DNA of 61,189 nucleotides from JANRKN01 sp033763435 (GTDB lineage Bacteria; Planctomycetota; Phycisphaerae; Phycisphaerales; UBA1924): positions 1 to 61,189 of the forward strand of contig JANRKN010000067.1 of the NCBI GenBank assembly GCA_033763435.1. The letters run 5' to 3'. This document shows, piece by piece, positions 26,315 through 35,410 of this stretch (position 1 is the stretch's first letter; every line of letters begins with the position of its first letter). Both the position numbers and the translations under genes were made by a program. The notes below the pieces were generated by a model, which was given only the letters and a program-made list of their open reading frames with translations, searched no databases and was not told the DNA's origin.

Positions 26315-26345
26315 CCATTGCGGATTGGCGATCAATCCGCAATGG
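26315..26345. promoter_or_regulatory. Perfect 13-bp palindrome, probable operator
   Basis: CCATTGCGGATTG (26315-26327) and CAATCCGCAATGG (26333-26345) are exact reverse complements with a 5-bp spacer. It lies in the divergent region between the HAF-repeat gene and the winged-helix regulator; TACGAT directly follows on the plus side. Dyad length and place fit a dimeric winged-helix protein controlling itself and its neighbour. Confidence 0.65.
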
Positions 26346-26461
26346 TACGATATCATCGGATGGTCGTGGTGCAAGAGGCGCGGGCGGTATTTCATACAGA
26401 ATTCGCCGCGTGTCACAAACCTGACACCGACCGCACAACCGACCCCGCCCAGGAGCGCACC

Positions 26462-27070
26462 GTGCCCCGACCCCGTTTCCTGTCGATCCAGAGCCCCAAG
26501 CAGTGGGAAGTCATCCTTTCGCCCGTCCGGGGCGAGTTGGTTCAGGCCCTGCGATGCATTGGCCCGTGCTCGACCTCCGAGCTGGCCGAGATGCTCGATC
26601 GTCCGGCCGACACGCTCTATCGCCATCTGGACGCGCTGAAGAGGGCCGGGTTTGTGATCGAGTCGGGCGAGCGCGTCCGCGGCACGCACCACGAGCGCCT
26701 GTTCGACCTGACGGCCGACGACTTCAAGATGGGTTTCGCCGCCGACGCCCACTCAAGCGAAGGTCAACAGGGCATCGCCGCGACGGCGCGGGCGTTCCTC
26801 GGGACGATGACCGACACGATCGAGCGCTCCGCGGAGGCGGGCGTTCTGGAGTTGCCCCCGCCGGGCCCGAACCTCCTGCTGAACTATGAGGTCTCGTGGC
26901 TCACGCCGGCGGAGTTCAAGAAAGCGCGAGCGCTGATGTTCCAGCTCAAGCAGCTCATGGACAAGGCACGCCCCCGCCGCGCGGGCAAGCTGTACGCCTC
27001 CGTCGCGGCGCTCTGCCCGGTCACGCGCAAGCGCCGGCCCTCGCGCGCGCGCCCGACGCAGGAACGCTGA
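26462..27070 (+). CDS. Winged-helix transcriptional regulator (ArsR/GntR-like)
   Basis: 202 residues from GTG 26462, AGGAG 6 nt upstream; the frame is open to 26318 but the upstream part overlaps the palindrome. Residues about 12-75 are a winged helix: ILSPVRGELVQALRCIGPCS, then TSELAEMLDRPADTLYRHLD as the helix-turn-helix and LKRAGFVIESGERVRGT as the wing. The C-terminal half is helical (IAATARAFLGTMTDTIERSA) and may dimerise; no ligand or metal site is evident. The end is basic (TRKRRPSRARPTQER). Divergent from the HAF-repeat exoprotein gene, so that gene is a likely target. Confidence 0.85.
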   Translation: MPRPRFLSIQSPKQWEVILSPVRGELVQALRCIGPCSTSELAEMLDRPADTLYRHLDALKRAGFVIESGERVRGTHHERLFDLTADDFKMGFAADAHSSEGQQGIAATARAFLGTMTDTIERSAEAGVLELPPPGPNLLLNYEVSWLTPAEFKKARALMFQLKQLMDKARPRRAGKLYASVAALCPVTRKRRPSRARPTQER

Positions 27071-27224
27071 GAGCTTCCAAGGTCCGAAGTACGCGGGTCC
27101 GAGATCCGCGCGCCTCGGCAAGCGCGCCCCAGCCACGGGTGCGCAAGGGCGCTTCAGAGGCCTCTGGGCTCCAGTCTGGCCCCGCGCGGTCCGATGGACC
27201 GGACCCGGTTACACTTGCCTCCCC

Positions 27225-27243
27225 GGCCGAGAAATCCTCGGCC
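27225..27243 (+). other. Leader hairpin upstream of the S1-domain gene
   Basis: GGCCGAG / CTCGGCC, 7 bp with loop AAATC, about 100 nt before the start codon. A TACACT hexamer (27210-27215) just upstream could be its -10. There is no U-tract, so it is not a terminator. Confidence 0.35.
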
Positions 27244-27341
27244 CTCGGGCCCGCACCGCCGGACGGACGGTCGGGCCCCTCACCCCACCTCCGTCCGCGA
27301 CCGGTCCGCCGCGAGGTGGTCCGGGAAGGATCCGCAACCTC

Positions 27342-28700
27342 ATGTCCTCCGACAGCTCCCAGCCGACCAACACGCCCGCCCCCTCGACGGGGATCGAACT
27401 CTCCGCCGAAGTGAACGCCGAGATCGAGGCGGCGATGAAGGACATGGAAGCGGCGGCCGCGGCCGCGCCCGCGCCCAAGCCCGCCGCGGGCAAGTCGCCC
27501 GCGATCCGTGGGCCTCGGGTGGTTCAGGCCGGTCGCGAGCATCGCACGGGCACCGTCGTCTCGGTGGGCCCGACGGACATCTTCATCGAGTTCGGGCCCA
27601 AGGAGCTGGGCGTGCTCTCGCGGCAGGGGATGCCCGAGGACCAGGTCCCGGTCGTGGGTTCGCAGCTTGAGGTCGTCATCGACAAGTTCGAGGCCGCCGA
27701 GAGCCTGTTCATCTGCTCGCGCCCGGGCGCGGTCCAGAAGGCCGCGTGGGAGATGCTCGAGGCTGGGCAGGTGATCGAGGCCCGCGTGACGGGCGTGGTC
27801 AACGGCAAGGACGGCAAGCCCTCGGGCCTGGAGCTCGAGGTCGCCAACCACCGCGCGTTCATGCCCGCCTCGCAGATCGCCCTCGAGCGCACGGAGAACC
27901 TCTCGGTCTTCGTGGGCGAGCGCATGACGTGCAAAGTCTCGCGCGTCGAGCGCGCGGGCCGGGGCAACATCGTCCTGTCGCGCCGCGACCTGCTCGATGA
28001 GGAGCGCAAGCGCAACGCGACCAAGCTCAAGGAAACGCTGCAGGAAGGCCAGACCGTCGAGGGCACCGTCCGCAAGATCATGCCCTTCGGCGCGTTCGTC
28101 GACATCGGGGGCGTCGACGGCCTCGTGCACATCTCCGACCTCACCTACGACCGCGCGGGCTTCGGCGAGAAAGCCGTCGCCAAGTACGTCTCCGAGGGCC
28201 AGAAGGTCAGCGTCCGCATCCTGAAGCTCGATTGGGAGAACGACCGCATCTCGCTGGGCCTGAAGCAGGTCTCGGGCGATCCGTTCGCCACGGCCGCGGG
28301 CGCGATCGTCGAGGGCGCGGAAGTGACCGGGCGCGTGACGAAGATCCTCGAGTTCGGCGCGTTTGTGGAAGTCGCGCCGGGCGTCGAGGGCTTGGTGCAC
28401 ATCTCCGAGCTCGACCACAAGCGCGTCAACGCCGTGGGCGAGGTGCTCAAGGCCGATCAGGTCGTGCAGGCCAAGGTGCTGAAGGTCGACAAGGACACCC
28501 GGCGGATCTCGCTCTCGCTCAAGGCGCTCAAGCCTCTGCCCGAGATCGCGATCGGTTCGGGCGGCGATTCGCGGACCGGCGGCAAGGGCCGCAAGGGCCC
28601 GCCCGGCCGCAGCGCCGAGGAAATCATGAAGGAAACGCCCGAACTCCGCCGCCTTCGCGAGAAGTTCAAGAAGGCCCAGTTCAAGGGCGGCCTGAGCTAA
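27342..28700 (+). CDS. S1 RNA-binding-domain protein (second S1-like protein)
   Basis: 452 residues; start ATG 27342. After an Ala/Pro-rich N-terminus of about 65 residues come four S1 domains: HRTGTVVSVGPTDIFIEFGP, VIEARVTGVVNGKDGKPSGL, KIMPFGAFVDIGGVDGLVHI and KILEFGAFVEVAPGVEGLVH, each with the C-terminal RISL(S/G)LK-type strand where applicable. The tail is basic (GGKGRKGPPGRS; LREKFKKAQFKGG). It differs from rpsA (six domains, 8607) and probably acts in translation or RNA turnover. Its last two domains are most canonical. The gene stands between the regulator and dut. Confidence 0.88.
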   Translation: MSSDSSQPTNTPAPSTGIELSAEVNAEIEAAMKDMEAAAAAAPAPKPAAGKSPAIRGPRVVQAGREHRTGTVVSVGPTDIFIEFGPKELGVLSRQGMPEDQVPVVGSQLEVVIDKFEAAESLFICSRPGAVQKAAWEMLEAGQVIEARVTGVVNGKDGKPSGLELEVANHRAFMPASQIALERTENLSVFVGERMTCKVSRVERAGRGNIVLSRRDLLDEERKRNATKLKETLQEGQTVEGTVRKIMPFGAFVDIGGVDGLVHISDLTYDRAGFGEKAVAKYVSEGQKVSVRILKLDWENDRISLGLKQVSGDPFATAAGAIVEGAEVTGRVTKILEFGAFVEVAPGVEGLVHISELDHKRVNAVGEVLKADQVVQAKVLKVDKDTRRISLSLKALKPLPEIAIGSGGDSRTGGKGRKGPPGRSAEEIMKETPELRRLREKFKKAQFKGGLS

Positions 28701-28840
28701 AGACCGCGATTCGGCATTCGGAAAGGCCAACGGGTCGCAGCACGCGCGCTCTTCACTGCGTCGCTGCGCGATTGTGCCTTTGTGCCACTCTGCCTCTGCG
28801 CCACTGGACCACTCGACCACTTCTTCCCCTACCGTGAGAT

Positions 28841-29305
28841 ATGGAAGGATTCGTCCATCGGCCTGAGTTGCGGGTGAAGGTGTTGGATCCGCGCGCGACG
28901 TTGCCTCGGTATCAGACCGAGCTGGCCGCGGGCCTGGATATCTCGGCGTGCCTGCCCGAGAGCGCGCCCGAGTTGGTGCTCGCGCCGGGGCAGATCGCGA
29001 TCGTGCCGACGGGCCTGATCGTCGCGATCCCCGTGGGCTACGAGGGCCAGGTCCGCGCGCGGTCGGGTCTGGCGACGCGCCACGGCCTGGGCATGCCCAA
29101 CTCGCCCGGCACGATCGATGCCGACTACCGCGGCGAGCTGCGCATCGCGGTCATCAACTTCGGCCGCGAGCCCTTCACGATCACCCACGGCCTGCGGATC
29201 GCGCAGCTCGTGATCAGCCCAGTCGCGCACGCGAAAATCGCCGTCGTCGAAGAGCTCGACGAAACTCGCCGGGGTGAGAAGGGCTTTGGTTCGACGGGGG
29301 TGTGA
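28841..29305 (+). CDS. dut: Deoxyuridine 5'-triphosphate nucleotidohydrolase
   Basis: 154 residues. Hydrolyses dUTP to dUMP, keeping uracil out of DNA. All five trimeric dUTPase motifs are present: AGLDISA (30-36), RSGLA (74-78), GTIDADYRGEL (90-100), GLRIAQL (117-123) and the C-terminal arm RGEKGFGSTG (144-153). TACCGT lies 5 nt before the ATG with no ribosome-binding site, so the mRNA is probably leaderless. Fits functionally with a weakened uracil-DNA glycosylase at 48265, though the genes are unlinked. Confidence 0.96.
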   Translation: MEGFVHRPELRVKVLDPRATLPRYQTELAAGLDISACLPESAPELVLAPGQIAIVPTGLIVAIPVGYEGQVRARSGLATRHGLGMPNSPGTIDADYRGELRIAVINFGREPFTITHGLRIAQLVISPVAHAKIAVVEELDETRRGEKGFGSTGV

Positions 29306-29410
29306 ACGAAGGCCGCGCGAATCGTGAGTCGGGACGATTCAGCGAGCGCACGCGTCAGCGATCGGGCTTCCCCCGATTCGCGATGCGAGATTCGCCACTC
29401 GCGCCCAACG

Positions 29411-29692
29411 TCACTTGCGCATCACTTCGTCGAGCACCGCGGCGTCCTCGGGCGAAAGGCCCTGACGGAAGTCCTGGATCTGACGCTCGCAGGTCTCGAC
29501 CATGCGCTGGGCGCTGGCGATCGCATTCTCGAGCGAGCTCTTGCCCGTGACCTGCTTGTAGAGGTCGCTCTGCCCGCCGGCCTTGAGGGCCTCTTCGGAG
29601 AGCGAGCGCGCGTCGAGCAGTTCCTTGAGCAGCGCCTGCGCCCGGTCGCGGGCGCGCACGGTCTCGCGGAGGATCTTCTGGCGTTCGTCCAT
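29411..29692 (-). CDS. Small helical protein, unknown function
   Basis: 93 residues, almost entirely alpha-helical and charged (ETVRARDRAQALLKELLDAR; MVETCERQIQDFRQGLSPED), likely a coiled coil or helical hairpin in the cytoplasm. Not recognised. TAAACT 9 nt before the ATG with no Shine-Dalgarno supports a real, leaderless gene. Convergent with dut and 42 nt upstream of the start of nothing else; the dehydratase gene behind it has its stop at 29735. Confidence 0.65.
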   Translation of the reverse strand: MDERQKILRETVRARDRAQALLKELLDARSLSEEALKAGGQSDLYKQVTGKSSLENAIASAQRMVETCERQIQDFRQGLSPEDAAVLDEVMRK

Positions 29693-29734
29693 GCCGGGCT
29701 CAGTTTATCCGATTGAGGCCGCTCGGGGCGGGGT

Positions 29735-31291
29735 TCAGGCCGCCCGGATGCCCGCGGGGGTCGGCACAGGCTTCGCGCCCGGGCGCACCATCTCGGGCAC
29801 CCAGTGCCGGATCGCCTCGACGACCAGCGCGGGTTCCATGCTCGCGCGCACGGCGCTCAGGTCCGCGATCATCGCCTGACCATCAAAGTTCGTCGCGAGC
29901 CGCCCCTTCCACGAGCGGATGCCCGCGTAGGGCGTCGGCGTCAGGTTTTCCGCCGCGTACGCCAGCTCCTCGTGCAGCTTCTCGCCCGGACGCGCGCCCG
30001 TCACCGCGATCTCCATCGCGGGCAGATCGTCCAGCGCCTCGCGCTCGCTCTCGCCCACGCCCGTCACCACGGGCCGGTACCCGTGCGCCCGCACGAGCCG
30101 CTCGGCCAGCTCCGCGATCCGCACCGGCTCACCCATGTCCAGCACGTACACCGCGGCGTCGTCGTCGGCCGCGATCGTCGCGCTCTGGATCACCAGCGTC
30201 GCCGCCTCGTGGATCGTCATGAAGTACCGCGTCATCCGCGGGTCGGTCACGGTCACGGGCCCGCCGTCGGCGATCTGCGCCTCCCAGATCGGCAGCACCG
30301 AGCACGCGCTCCCCAGCACGTTGCCGAACCGCACCATGCTCATCTTCGTCCGCCCGCCCAGCGTCTGGCGGTGGAGCCACTGCACGTACAGCTCGGCGAG
30401 GCGTTTGGTCGCGCCCATCACGCTCGTCGGGTTCACGGCCTTGTCGCTGGAGATCATGACAAACCGCGACACGCCCGCCGCGACGCTCGCGTCGGCGATC
30501 GACTTGGTGCCCAGCAGGTTGTTCGTCACCGCGTGGGCGGGGTGATCTTCCATCAGCGGGACGTGCTTGTGCGCCGCGGCATGGAACACCACATCGGGCC
30601 GCTCGTTCTCAAGCGCGCGCCGCGTCGCTTCCGCGTCGGTCACGTCGTGCAGCAGCGCCCGGCGCGTGACGCCCGGCGAGCGCCTGGCGATCTGACGGTC
30701 GATCTCGAACAGCGCGTTCTCGCCGCGCTCCATCAGGATCAGCCGCTCGGGCCCGAACCCCGCGCACAGCCGCGCGATCTCGGAGCCAATCGAGCCGCCC
30801 GCGCCCGTGATGAGCACGCGCTTGCCCTCGATCATCTCGCGCACGGCCGCGCGGTCGAGCTCGTACGGCACGCGCCCGATCAAGTCCGCAAAGTCGAGCC
30901 TGGGCCTGGGCGCGCCCGCCTGGCGCAGCCCTTCGCCCCGCAACAGGTCCGTCAGCGGCGGAACCACCCGCACGCCCACGCCCGCCTCCGCGAGAATCGC
31001 CCGCACCCGCGCCTGCTCCGAACGCATCTCGCCCGGGAGCGTCACGATCGCCGACGTCTGCGGGTGCGCATCAAGCAGCGTGGGCGCAAAGCCCGTGAGC
31101 TGCTCGGCCGAGTCGAAGGTGCCCAGGATCGCAAGGTCCGGCCAGGCGCCCGCGAAGGTCGGCGCCTTGCCCAGCAGCACGCACCCGAGCACGTCGGGCG
31201 TGCCGGGCGTCACGCTCATCGCGCGCGCCAGCGCCGCGACGGTGTGCACCGTGCCCACGAGCACGACGGGAGTCTGATTCGGGGTTGCCAT
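29735..31291 (-). CDS. UDP-N-acetylglucosamine 4,6-dehydratase-family protein (CapD/FlaA1-like), soluble form
   Basis: 518 residues from ATG 31291 (GAGGAG upstream). Residues 158-480 are the extended SDR domain: GAGGSIGSE (163-171), HAAAHKHVPLME, and SSDKAVNPTSVMGATKRLAE with Met-x3-Lys in place of Tyr-x3-Lys, as in FlaA1/PglF/CapD enzymes that dehydrate and epimerise UDP-GlcNAc for surface glycans. ARPGEKLHEELAY is a family block. The N-terminal 155 residues form a Rossmann-like domain (VVLVGTVHTVAALA) but lack the four membrane helices found in PglF/WbpM. Divergent from ruvA-manC; manC is also a sugar-nucleotide gene. Confidence 0.9.
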   Translation of the reverse strand: MATPNQTPVVLVGTVHTVAALARAMSVTPGTPDVLGCVLLGKAPTFAGAWPDLAILGTFDSAEQLTGFAPTLLDAHPQTSAIVTLPGEMRSEQARVRAILAEAGVGVRVVPPLTDLLRGEGLRQAGAPRPRLDFADLIGRVPYELDRAAVREMIEGKRVLITGAGGSIGSEIARLCAGFGPERLILMERGENALFEIDRQIARRSPGVTRRALLHDVTDAEATRRALENERPDVVFHAAAHKHVPLMEDHPAHAVTNNLLGTKSIADASVAAGVSRFVMISSDKAVNPTSVMGATKRLAELYVQWLHRQTLGGRTKMSMVRFGNVLGSACSVLPIWEAQIADGGPVTVTDPRMTRYFMTIHEAATLVIQSATIAADDDAAVYVLDMGEPVRIAELAERLVRAHGYRPVVTGVGESEREALDDLPAMEIAVTGARPGEKLHEELAYAAENLTPTPYAGIRSWKGRLATNFDGQAMIADLSAVRASMEPALVVEAIRHWVPEMVRPGAKPVPTPAGIRAA

Positions 31292-31519
31292 CTCTCCGCT
31301 CCTCGGGCACAAGGTCGGGGCTGGGAGTTGGGCGGGGATTCGATCCCTCAGCCCGATCCGGCCGATGACCTCTGCGAATATGAGTTATCGGCTCTCGACC
31401 GGCCCGCATTGAACCGCGGTACGCTTTCCGGCCCACGCTGCGCAAAGACTGCCGGTTTGGATGGGCGAGGGCCCGGGGGCTGGCGGGGGGCGGCTGCCGG
31501 GTCAGTTGAAAGAGGACGC

Positions 31520-32227
31520 ATGATCTGTCGTGTGCAGGGCGAGCTTGAGTCGGTCGAGGGTCTCACGGCCGTGCTGGCCCAGGGGGACGGTTCGGCCCGC
31601 GAGGTGATGCTGCCCGCGTACCTCGCCGAGCGCTTTGCCGCGGGCGCCAAGCCCCTCCGCGTCACCCTGCACACGATCGAGTATCTCGACTCGCCCAACC
31701 AGGGCGCGAGCTTCGTGCCGCGGCTTGTTGGCTTTGCCGCCCGACACGACCGGGCGTTCTTCGAGCTGTTCACGACGGTCAAAGGCATCGGCAACCGCAA
31801 GGCGCTCAAGGCCTTGGCCGTCGAACCCGCGGTGGTCGCACGAGCGATCCAAGCCCGCGACGTCAAGGCCCTCACCCAACTGCCCGAGGTCGGCAAGCGC
31901 CTGGCCGAAACGATCGTCGCGGAGTTGCATGGCAAGGTCGAGGCGTTCCTCGCGCCGGGCGAGGTCGATGCGCTGAACGCGGCGAGCCTGAACCTCGCGC
32001 CCGCCCGGCGTGCGCCGGCGGTGGAAGCCATGGGCCCGGTCGCCGAGGCGATCCAGGCGCTGGTCGCGCTGGGCGAAGTCCGCGTCGAGGCCGAAAGACT
32101 GGTTGAAGTGGCCGTCGGGCGCCTCGGGGACAAGTCCGCGTCCGCGTCGGCCGACGATATCGTCTCGGCAGTGTTCGGGGCAGCGGCAGGTGGGGGCGGT
32201 GGGGGTGGTGCAGGGAGGCGTCGATGA
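31520..32227 (+). CDS. ruvA: Holliday junction branch migration protein RuvA
   Basis: 235 residues from ATG 31520 (AGAGGA upstream). Binds four-way junctions and loads the RuvB motor. Domain I is the OB fold (MICRVQGELESVEGL), domain II has two helix-hairpin-helix motifs (TVKGIGNRKALKAL and LPEVGKRLAETIVAEL), domain III is C-terminal (EAIQALVALGEVRVEAERLV). Slightly longer than usual because of a linker and a Gly-rich tail. The stop overlaps the manC start by 4 nt. ruvB and ruvC are not in the window. Confidence 0.94.
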   Translation: MICRVQGELESVEGLTAVLAQGDGSAREVMLPAYLAERFAAGAKPLRVTLHTIEYLDSPNQGASFVPRLVGFAARHDRAFFELFTTVKGIGNRKALKALAVEPAVVARAIQARDVKALTQLPEVGKRLAETIVAELHGKVEAFLAPGEVDALNAASLNLAPARRAPAVEAMGPVAEAIQALVALGEVRVEAERLVEVAVGRLGDKSASASADDIVSAVFGAAAGGGGGGGAGRRR

Positions 32228-33366
32228 GGTACGCGATGATCATGGCGGGCGGCGCGGGCACGCGGCTCTGGCCGATGTCTCGGCAGAGTCACCCCAAGCA
32301 GCTGATCCGCTTCATCCAGCGCAAGGGCGAGGCCCAGCCGCGCTCGCTGCTGGAGGTGGCCGCGCGCCGGCTCGAGGGCATCGTCCCCGTCGACTGCCGA
32401 TACATCTGTACCTCCGAAGGCTACCGCGGCACGATCCGCGCTGACCTCCCCGAGTTCGCGGACGGACAGATCCTGGGCGAGCCGATGGGCCGGGACACCG
32501 TCAATGCCGTCGGCTTCGGCGCCGCGGTCCTCGCCAAGCGCGACCCGGACGCGATCTTTGCGGTCCTGACGGCCGACCACATCATCGAGCCCGACGACGT
32601 CTTCCGCGCGCGCATGGACCTGGCCTTCCGCCTCGTCGAGAGCGACCCCCGCCGGATGGTCGTCTTCTCCATCAAGCCCACGTACCCCGCGACGGGCTTC
32701 GGCTATGTCGAGCGCGGCGCGCCCATCCGCAACGTCCCGGGCGTCAAGCCCGGCGAAGAGCAGCTCGCCTTCCAGGTCGCCCGCTTTGTCGAAAAGCCCG
32801 ACCTCGCCCGCGCCACGGCGTATGTCGAGTCGGGCGTCTTCGGCTGGAATGCCGGCATGTTCGTCTGGAAGGCCTCGACCTTCCTCGACGCCCTCAAGCA
32901 GTTCAAGCCCGAGTCGCACGCGGGCATGATGGAGATCGCCGACGCCTGGGGCACGCCCAAGCAGCAGGAGACCGTCGCGCGCGTCTATCCCACGCTGCCC
33001 AAGATCAGCGTCGACTACGCCGTGATGGAGCCCGTCGCCGCGCGCATCAAGGCCGGCGACAAGTCCTTCAGCATCTGCGGCGTGCAGATGGACGTCTCGT
33101 GGCTCGACGTCGGCAGCTGGCCCAGCTACGCCCAGACCCTCGGGCCCGATGCGCAGGGCAACCGGACCATCGGCCCCGGCACGCCGATGACCGTGAACTG
33201 CCGAAACTCGCTGGTCGTCGCGAGCCAGCCCGGTCACACCGTCGCCCTCCTGGGCTGCGATGACCTGATCGTGGTGCAGACGCCCGACGCGACGCTGATC
33301 ATGCCCCGCGCCAAGGCCGAGGAGCTCAAAACGCTCCACGGGCTTGTCCCGGACCGGCTCAAGTAA
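32224..33366 (+). CDS. manC: Mannose-1-phosphate guanylyltransferase
   Basis: 380 residues. Makes GDP-mannose from mannose-1-phosphate and GTP. Nucleotide-binding signature AGGAGTRLWPMSRQSHPKQL is at residues 8-27, followed by EPMGRDTVNAVG, LTADHIIEPDD, GFGYVERG and RFVEKPD (catalytic EKP Lys). WNAGMFVWK and VSWLDVGSWPSY are typical of the family. Only the transferase domain is present; the C-terminal isomerase half of bifunctional enzymes is missing. Translationally coupled to ruvA (ATGA overlap). Confidence 0.93.
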   Translation: MRYAMIMAGGAGTRLWPMSRQSHPKQLIRFIQRKGEAQPRSLLEVAARRLEGIVPVDCRYICTSEGYRGTIRADLPEFADGQILGEPMGRDTVNAVGFGAAVLAKRDPDAIFAVLTADHIIEPDDVFRARMDLAFRLVESDPRRMVVFSIKPTYPATGFGYVERGAPIRNVPGVKPGEEQLAFQVARFVEKPDLARATAYVESGVFGWNAGMFVWKASTFLDALKQFKPESHAGMMEIADAWGTPKQQETVARVYPTLPKISVDYAVMEPVAARIKAGDKSFSICGVQMDVSWLDVGSWPSYAQTLGPDAQGNRTIGPGTPMTVNCRNSLVVASQPGHTVALLGCDDLIVVQTPDATLIMPRAKAEELKTLHGLVPDRLK

Positions 33367-33589
33367 GCCATTCAGTTTTTGTTTGGGTACCCGCGCAGGA
33401 TCGGGAGATTCTCGGAACCCAGCCTGTGGGCGTTGCGAATCGACCCCCGCACACGCGGGCAACCGGGGCCTGTACGCGCACGCCGCGTCGATCGCGGTTT
33501 GGCGTTTCGGGCCTCCGCGGTGCATGTTTGTAGGGCGAGATCCGAGGCCGTCGGCGCATTCGCGCAGGGCCGGACAGGAGACTTTGGAG

Positions 33590-35383
33590 ATGCTGGACGC
33601 ACAGCGAGCGAGCGCCTTCCGTCGCGCCACGTGGATGGTCAGCGCGCTCGCGCTCGTCGCGGGTCTCGCCAGCACGGTCTGTGCTCAGGCGTGGGAGCCC
33701 GCGAGCGAGGCGATCAAGGCCTTCGGCGGGAACGTTGAGCCCGGGCGCGTGATCGTGCAGTTCACGCGCGGCACGCCGGTGCGCGTCGAGAACCACACCC
33801 TCGTCGGCCTCGCCGATTTCGCGGGCCGGGGCGTGAATGTCCCCGCGCTCCCCGCGGGCACGTGGTCGCGGCTGCACACGATCGACGATGCGGAGCTTGA
33901 GGCTCAGCGCGCCGCGGCCGTCGCGGTCTTCGGGCCCGACCTGCCCGACCTGCGCCTGACGATGGACCTGCGGCTCGCGCCCGGTGTGGACCTTGAGCAG
34001 GCGATTGACGCGCTGCGCGCCCGGCCCGACGTGCTGTACGCGCTCCCGAGCTGCCCACCCGTGCCCCAGCCCGTGGTGCCGAGCTACGTCTCGCTGCAGC
34101 GCTACATGCAGGCACCGACCAACGGCGTCGGCTCGACCTCGATCTGGACCTGGCCCGGCGGCACGGGCTCGGGCATCCGCGTGATCGACCTCGAGTACTC
34201 GTGGAACACCAACCACTTTGACCTGCCCGCGATGACCTCCGTCAACGCCGGCACGCCCCAAGATCCTTTCAACGACACCAACCACGGCACCGCCGTGATG
34301 GGCGTGCTCGTGAGTCGCAGCAACGGCGAGGGCACCACCGGCGCGGTCCACGGCGCGTCGCCCTACATCGCGCCGACGAACTTCACGACCGGGTACAACC
34401 TGCCCGGCGCGATCACCGCCGCGTCCAACGCGATGCGTGCGGGCGACGTCATCGTCATCGAGCAGCAGTGGGGCGGGCCCAACGGCGGGACCAACTACGT
34501 TCCCGTCGAGTGGTTCAAGCCCAACTATGACGCGATCAGGCAGGCCGTCGGCGCCGGACGCGTCGTCGTCGCCGCTGCGGGCAACGGGAATCAGAATCTC
34601 GACGCCGCGATCTACTCGACCGGCAACGGCGGGCACTGGCCTTTCCTGCTCGCGAACGACTCGGGCGCGATCATGGTCGGCGCGGGCGCCGCGCCTGCCG
34701 TGTCGGGCGGTTCGACAACCGACCGTTCGCGCTTGGGCTTTTCGAACTACGGCGCGACGCTCGACCTTCAGGGCTGGGGCGAGCGCGTGCACACGCTCGG
34801 CTATGGCTCGCTGTATTCCACGGGCGGGATCAACTTCTTCTACACCGCGACGTTCAACGGCACGAGCAGCGCGACGCCGGTGGTCGCCTCCGCGGCCGTC
34901 GGGCTTCAGGCGGTGTACCGCGCGGTGACCGGCACCACGCTCACGCCCGCGCAGGTGCGTCAGTTCCTGCGTCAGACCGGCTCGCCCCAGCAGTCGGGCG
35001 CGAACCCGGCGAGTCAGAACATCGGCCCGCGCCCGAGCGTGCAGCCGGCGCTCATGGCCGCGTTCAACAACGCCGACTGCAACAGCAACCTTCGCCCCGA
35101 CCCCGTTGACATCGCGATGGGCACCAGCGCCGACGTCAACACCGACGGCATCCCCGACGAATGTCAGCCCTGCCCCGCTGACTTTGACGGTTCGGGCTTC
35201 GTCGACTCCGACGACTTCACGCTGTTCGTGAGTCAGTTCGAGCTCGGATGCCGCGGCCCGGGCGAGGGCGCCAGCGGGCCTGACCCGGCCTGCCTGCGCT
35301 CAGCCGACTTTGACGGCACCGGCTTCGTGGATGCCGACGATTTCATTCAGTTTGTGACCGAGTTCAGCACGACCTGCCCGTAA
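33590..35383 (+). CDS. Secreted subtilisin-like S8 protease with GC-type dockerin cassette
   Basis: 597 residues from ATG 33590 (AGGAG 10 nt upstream). A signal peptide (ALVAGLASTVCAQA) precedes a pro-region (residues 35-165). The catalytic domain has D200 (VIDLEYSWN), H232 (NHGTAVMG) and S426 (FNGTSSATP). The Asp motif lacks the usual DTG/DSG, and the Ser motif is GTSSAT rather than GTSMAS, so it belongs to a divergent group. After the domain comes a calcium-binding type repeat (DVNTDGIPDECQ), then two EF-hand-like motifs (ADFDGSGFVDSDDFTLFV and ADFDGTGFVDADDFIQFV). 27 nt upstream of a second subtilase, so probably co-transcribed. Confidence 0.87.
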   Translation: MLDAQRASAFRRATWMVSALALVAGLASTVCAQAWEPASEAIKAFGGNVEPGRVIVQFTRGTPVRVENHTLVGLADFAGRGVNVPALPAGTWSRLHTIDDAELEAQRAAAVAVFGPDLPDLRLTMDLRLAPGVDLEQAIDALRARPDVLYALPSCPPVPQPVVPSYVSLQRYMQAPTNGVGSTSIWTWPGGTGSGIRVIDLEYSWNTNHFDLPAMTSVNAGTPQDPFNDTNHGTAVMGVLVSRSNGEGTTGAVHGASPYIAPTNFTTGYNLPGAITAASNAMRAGDVIVIEQQWGGPNGGTNYVPVEWFKPNYDAIRQAVGAGRVVVAAAGNGNQNLDAAIYSTGNGGHWPFLLANDSGAIMVGAGAAPAVSGGSTTDRSRLGFSNYGATLDLQGWGERVHTLGYGSLYSTGGINFFYTATFNGTSSATPVVASAAVGLQAVYRAVTGTTLTPAQVRQFLRQTGSPQQSGANPASQNIGPRPSVQPALMAAFNNADCNSNLRPDPVDIAMGTSADVNTDGIPDECQPCPADFDGSGFVDSDDFTLFVSQFELGCRGPGEGASGPDPACLRSADFDGTGFVDADDFIQFVTEFSTTCP

Positions 35384-35410
35384 CGGCGCGTCGAAACATT
35401 CTGGAGAGAG

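Noticed and set aside
29804..31519. In-frame extension of ruvA by more than 500 codons upstream
   Set aside because: It reads antisense through the dehydratase gene; ruvA has its own ATG and AGAGGA site at 31520.
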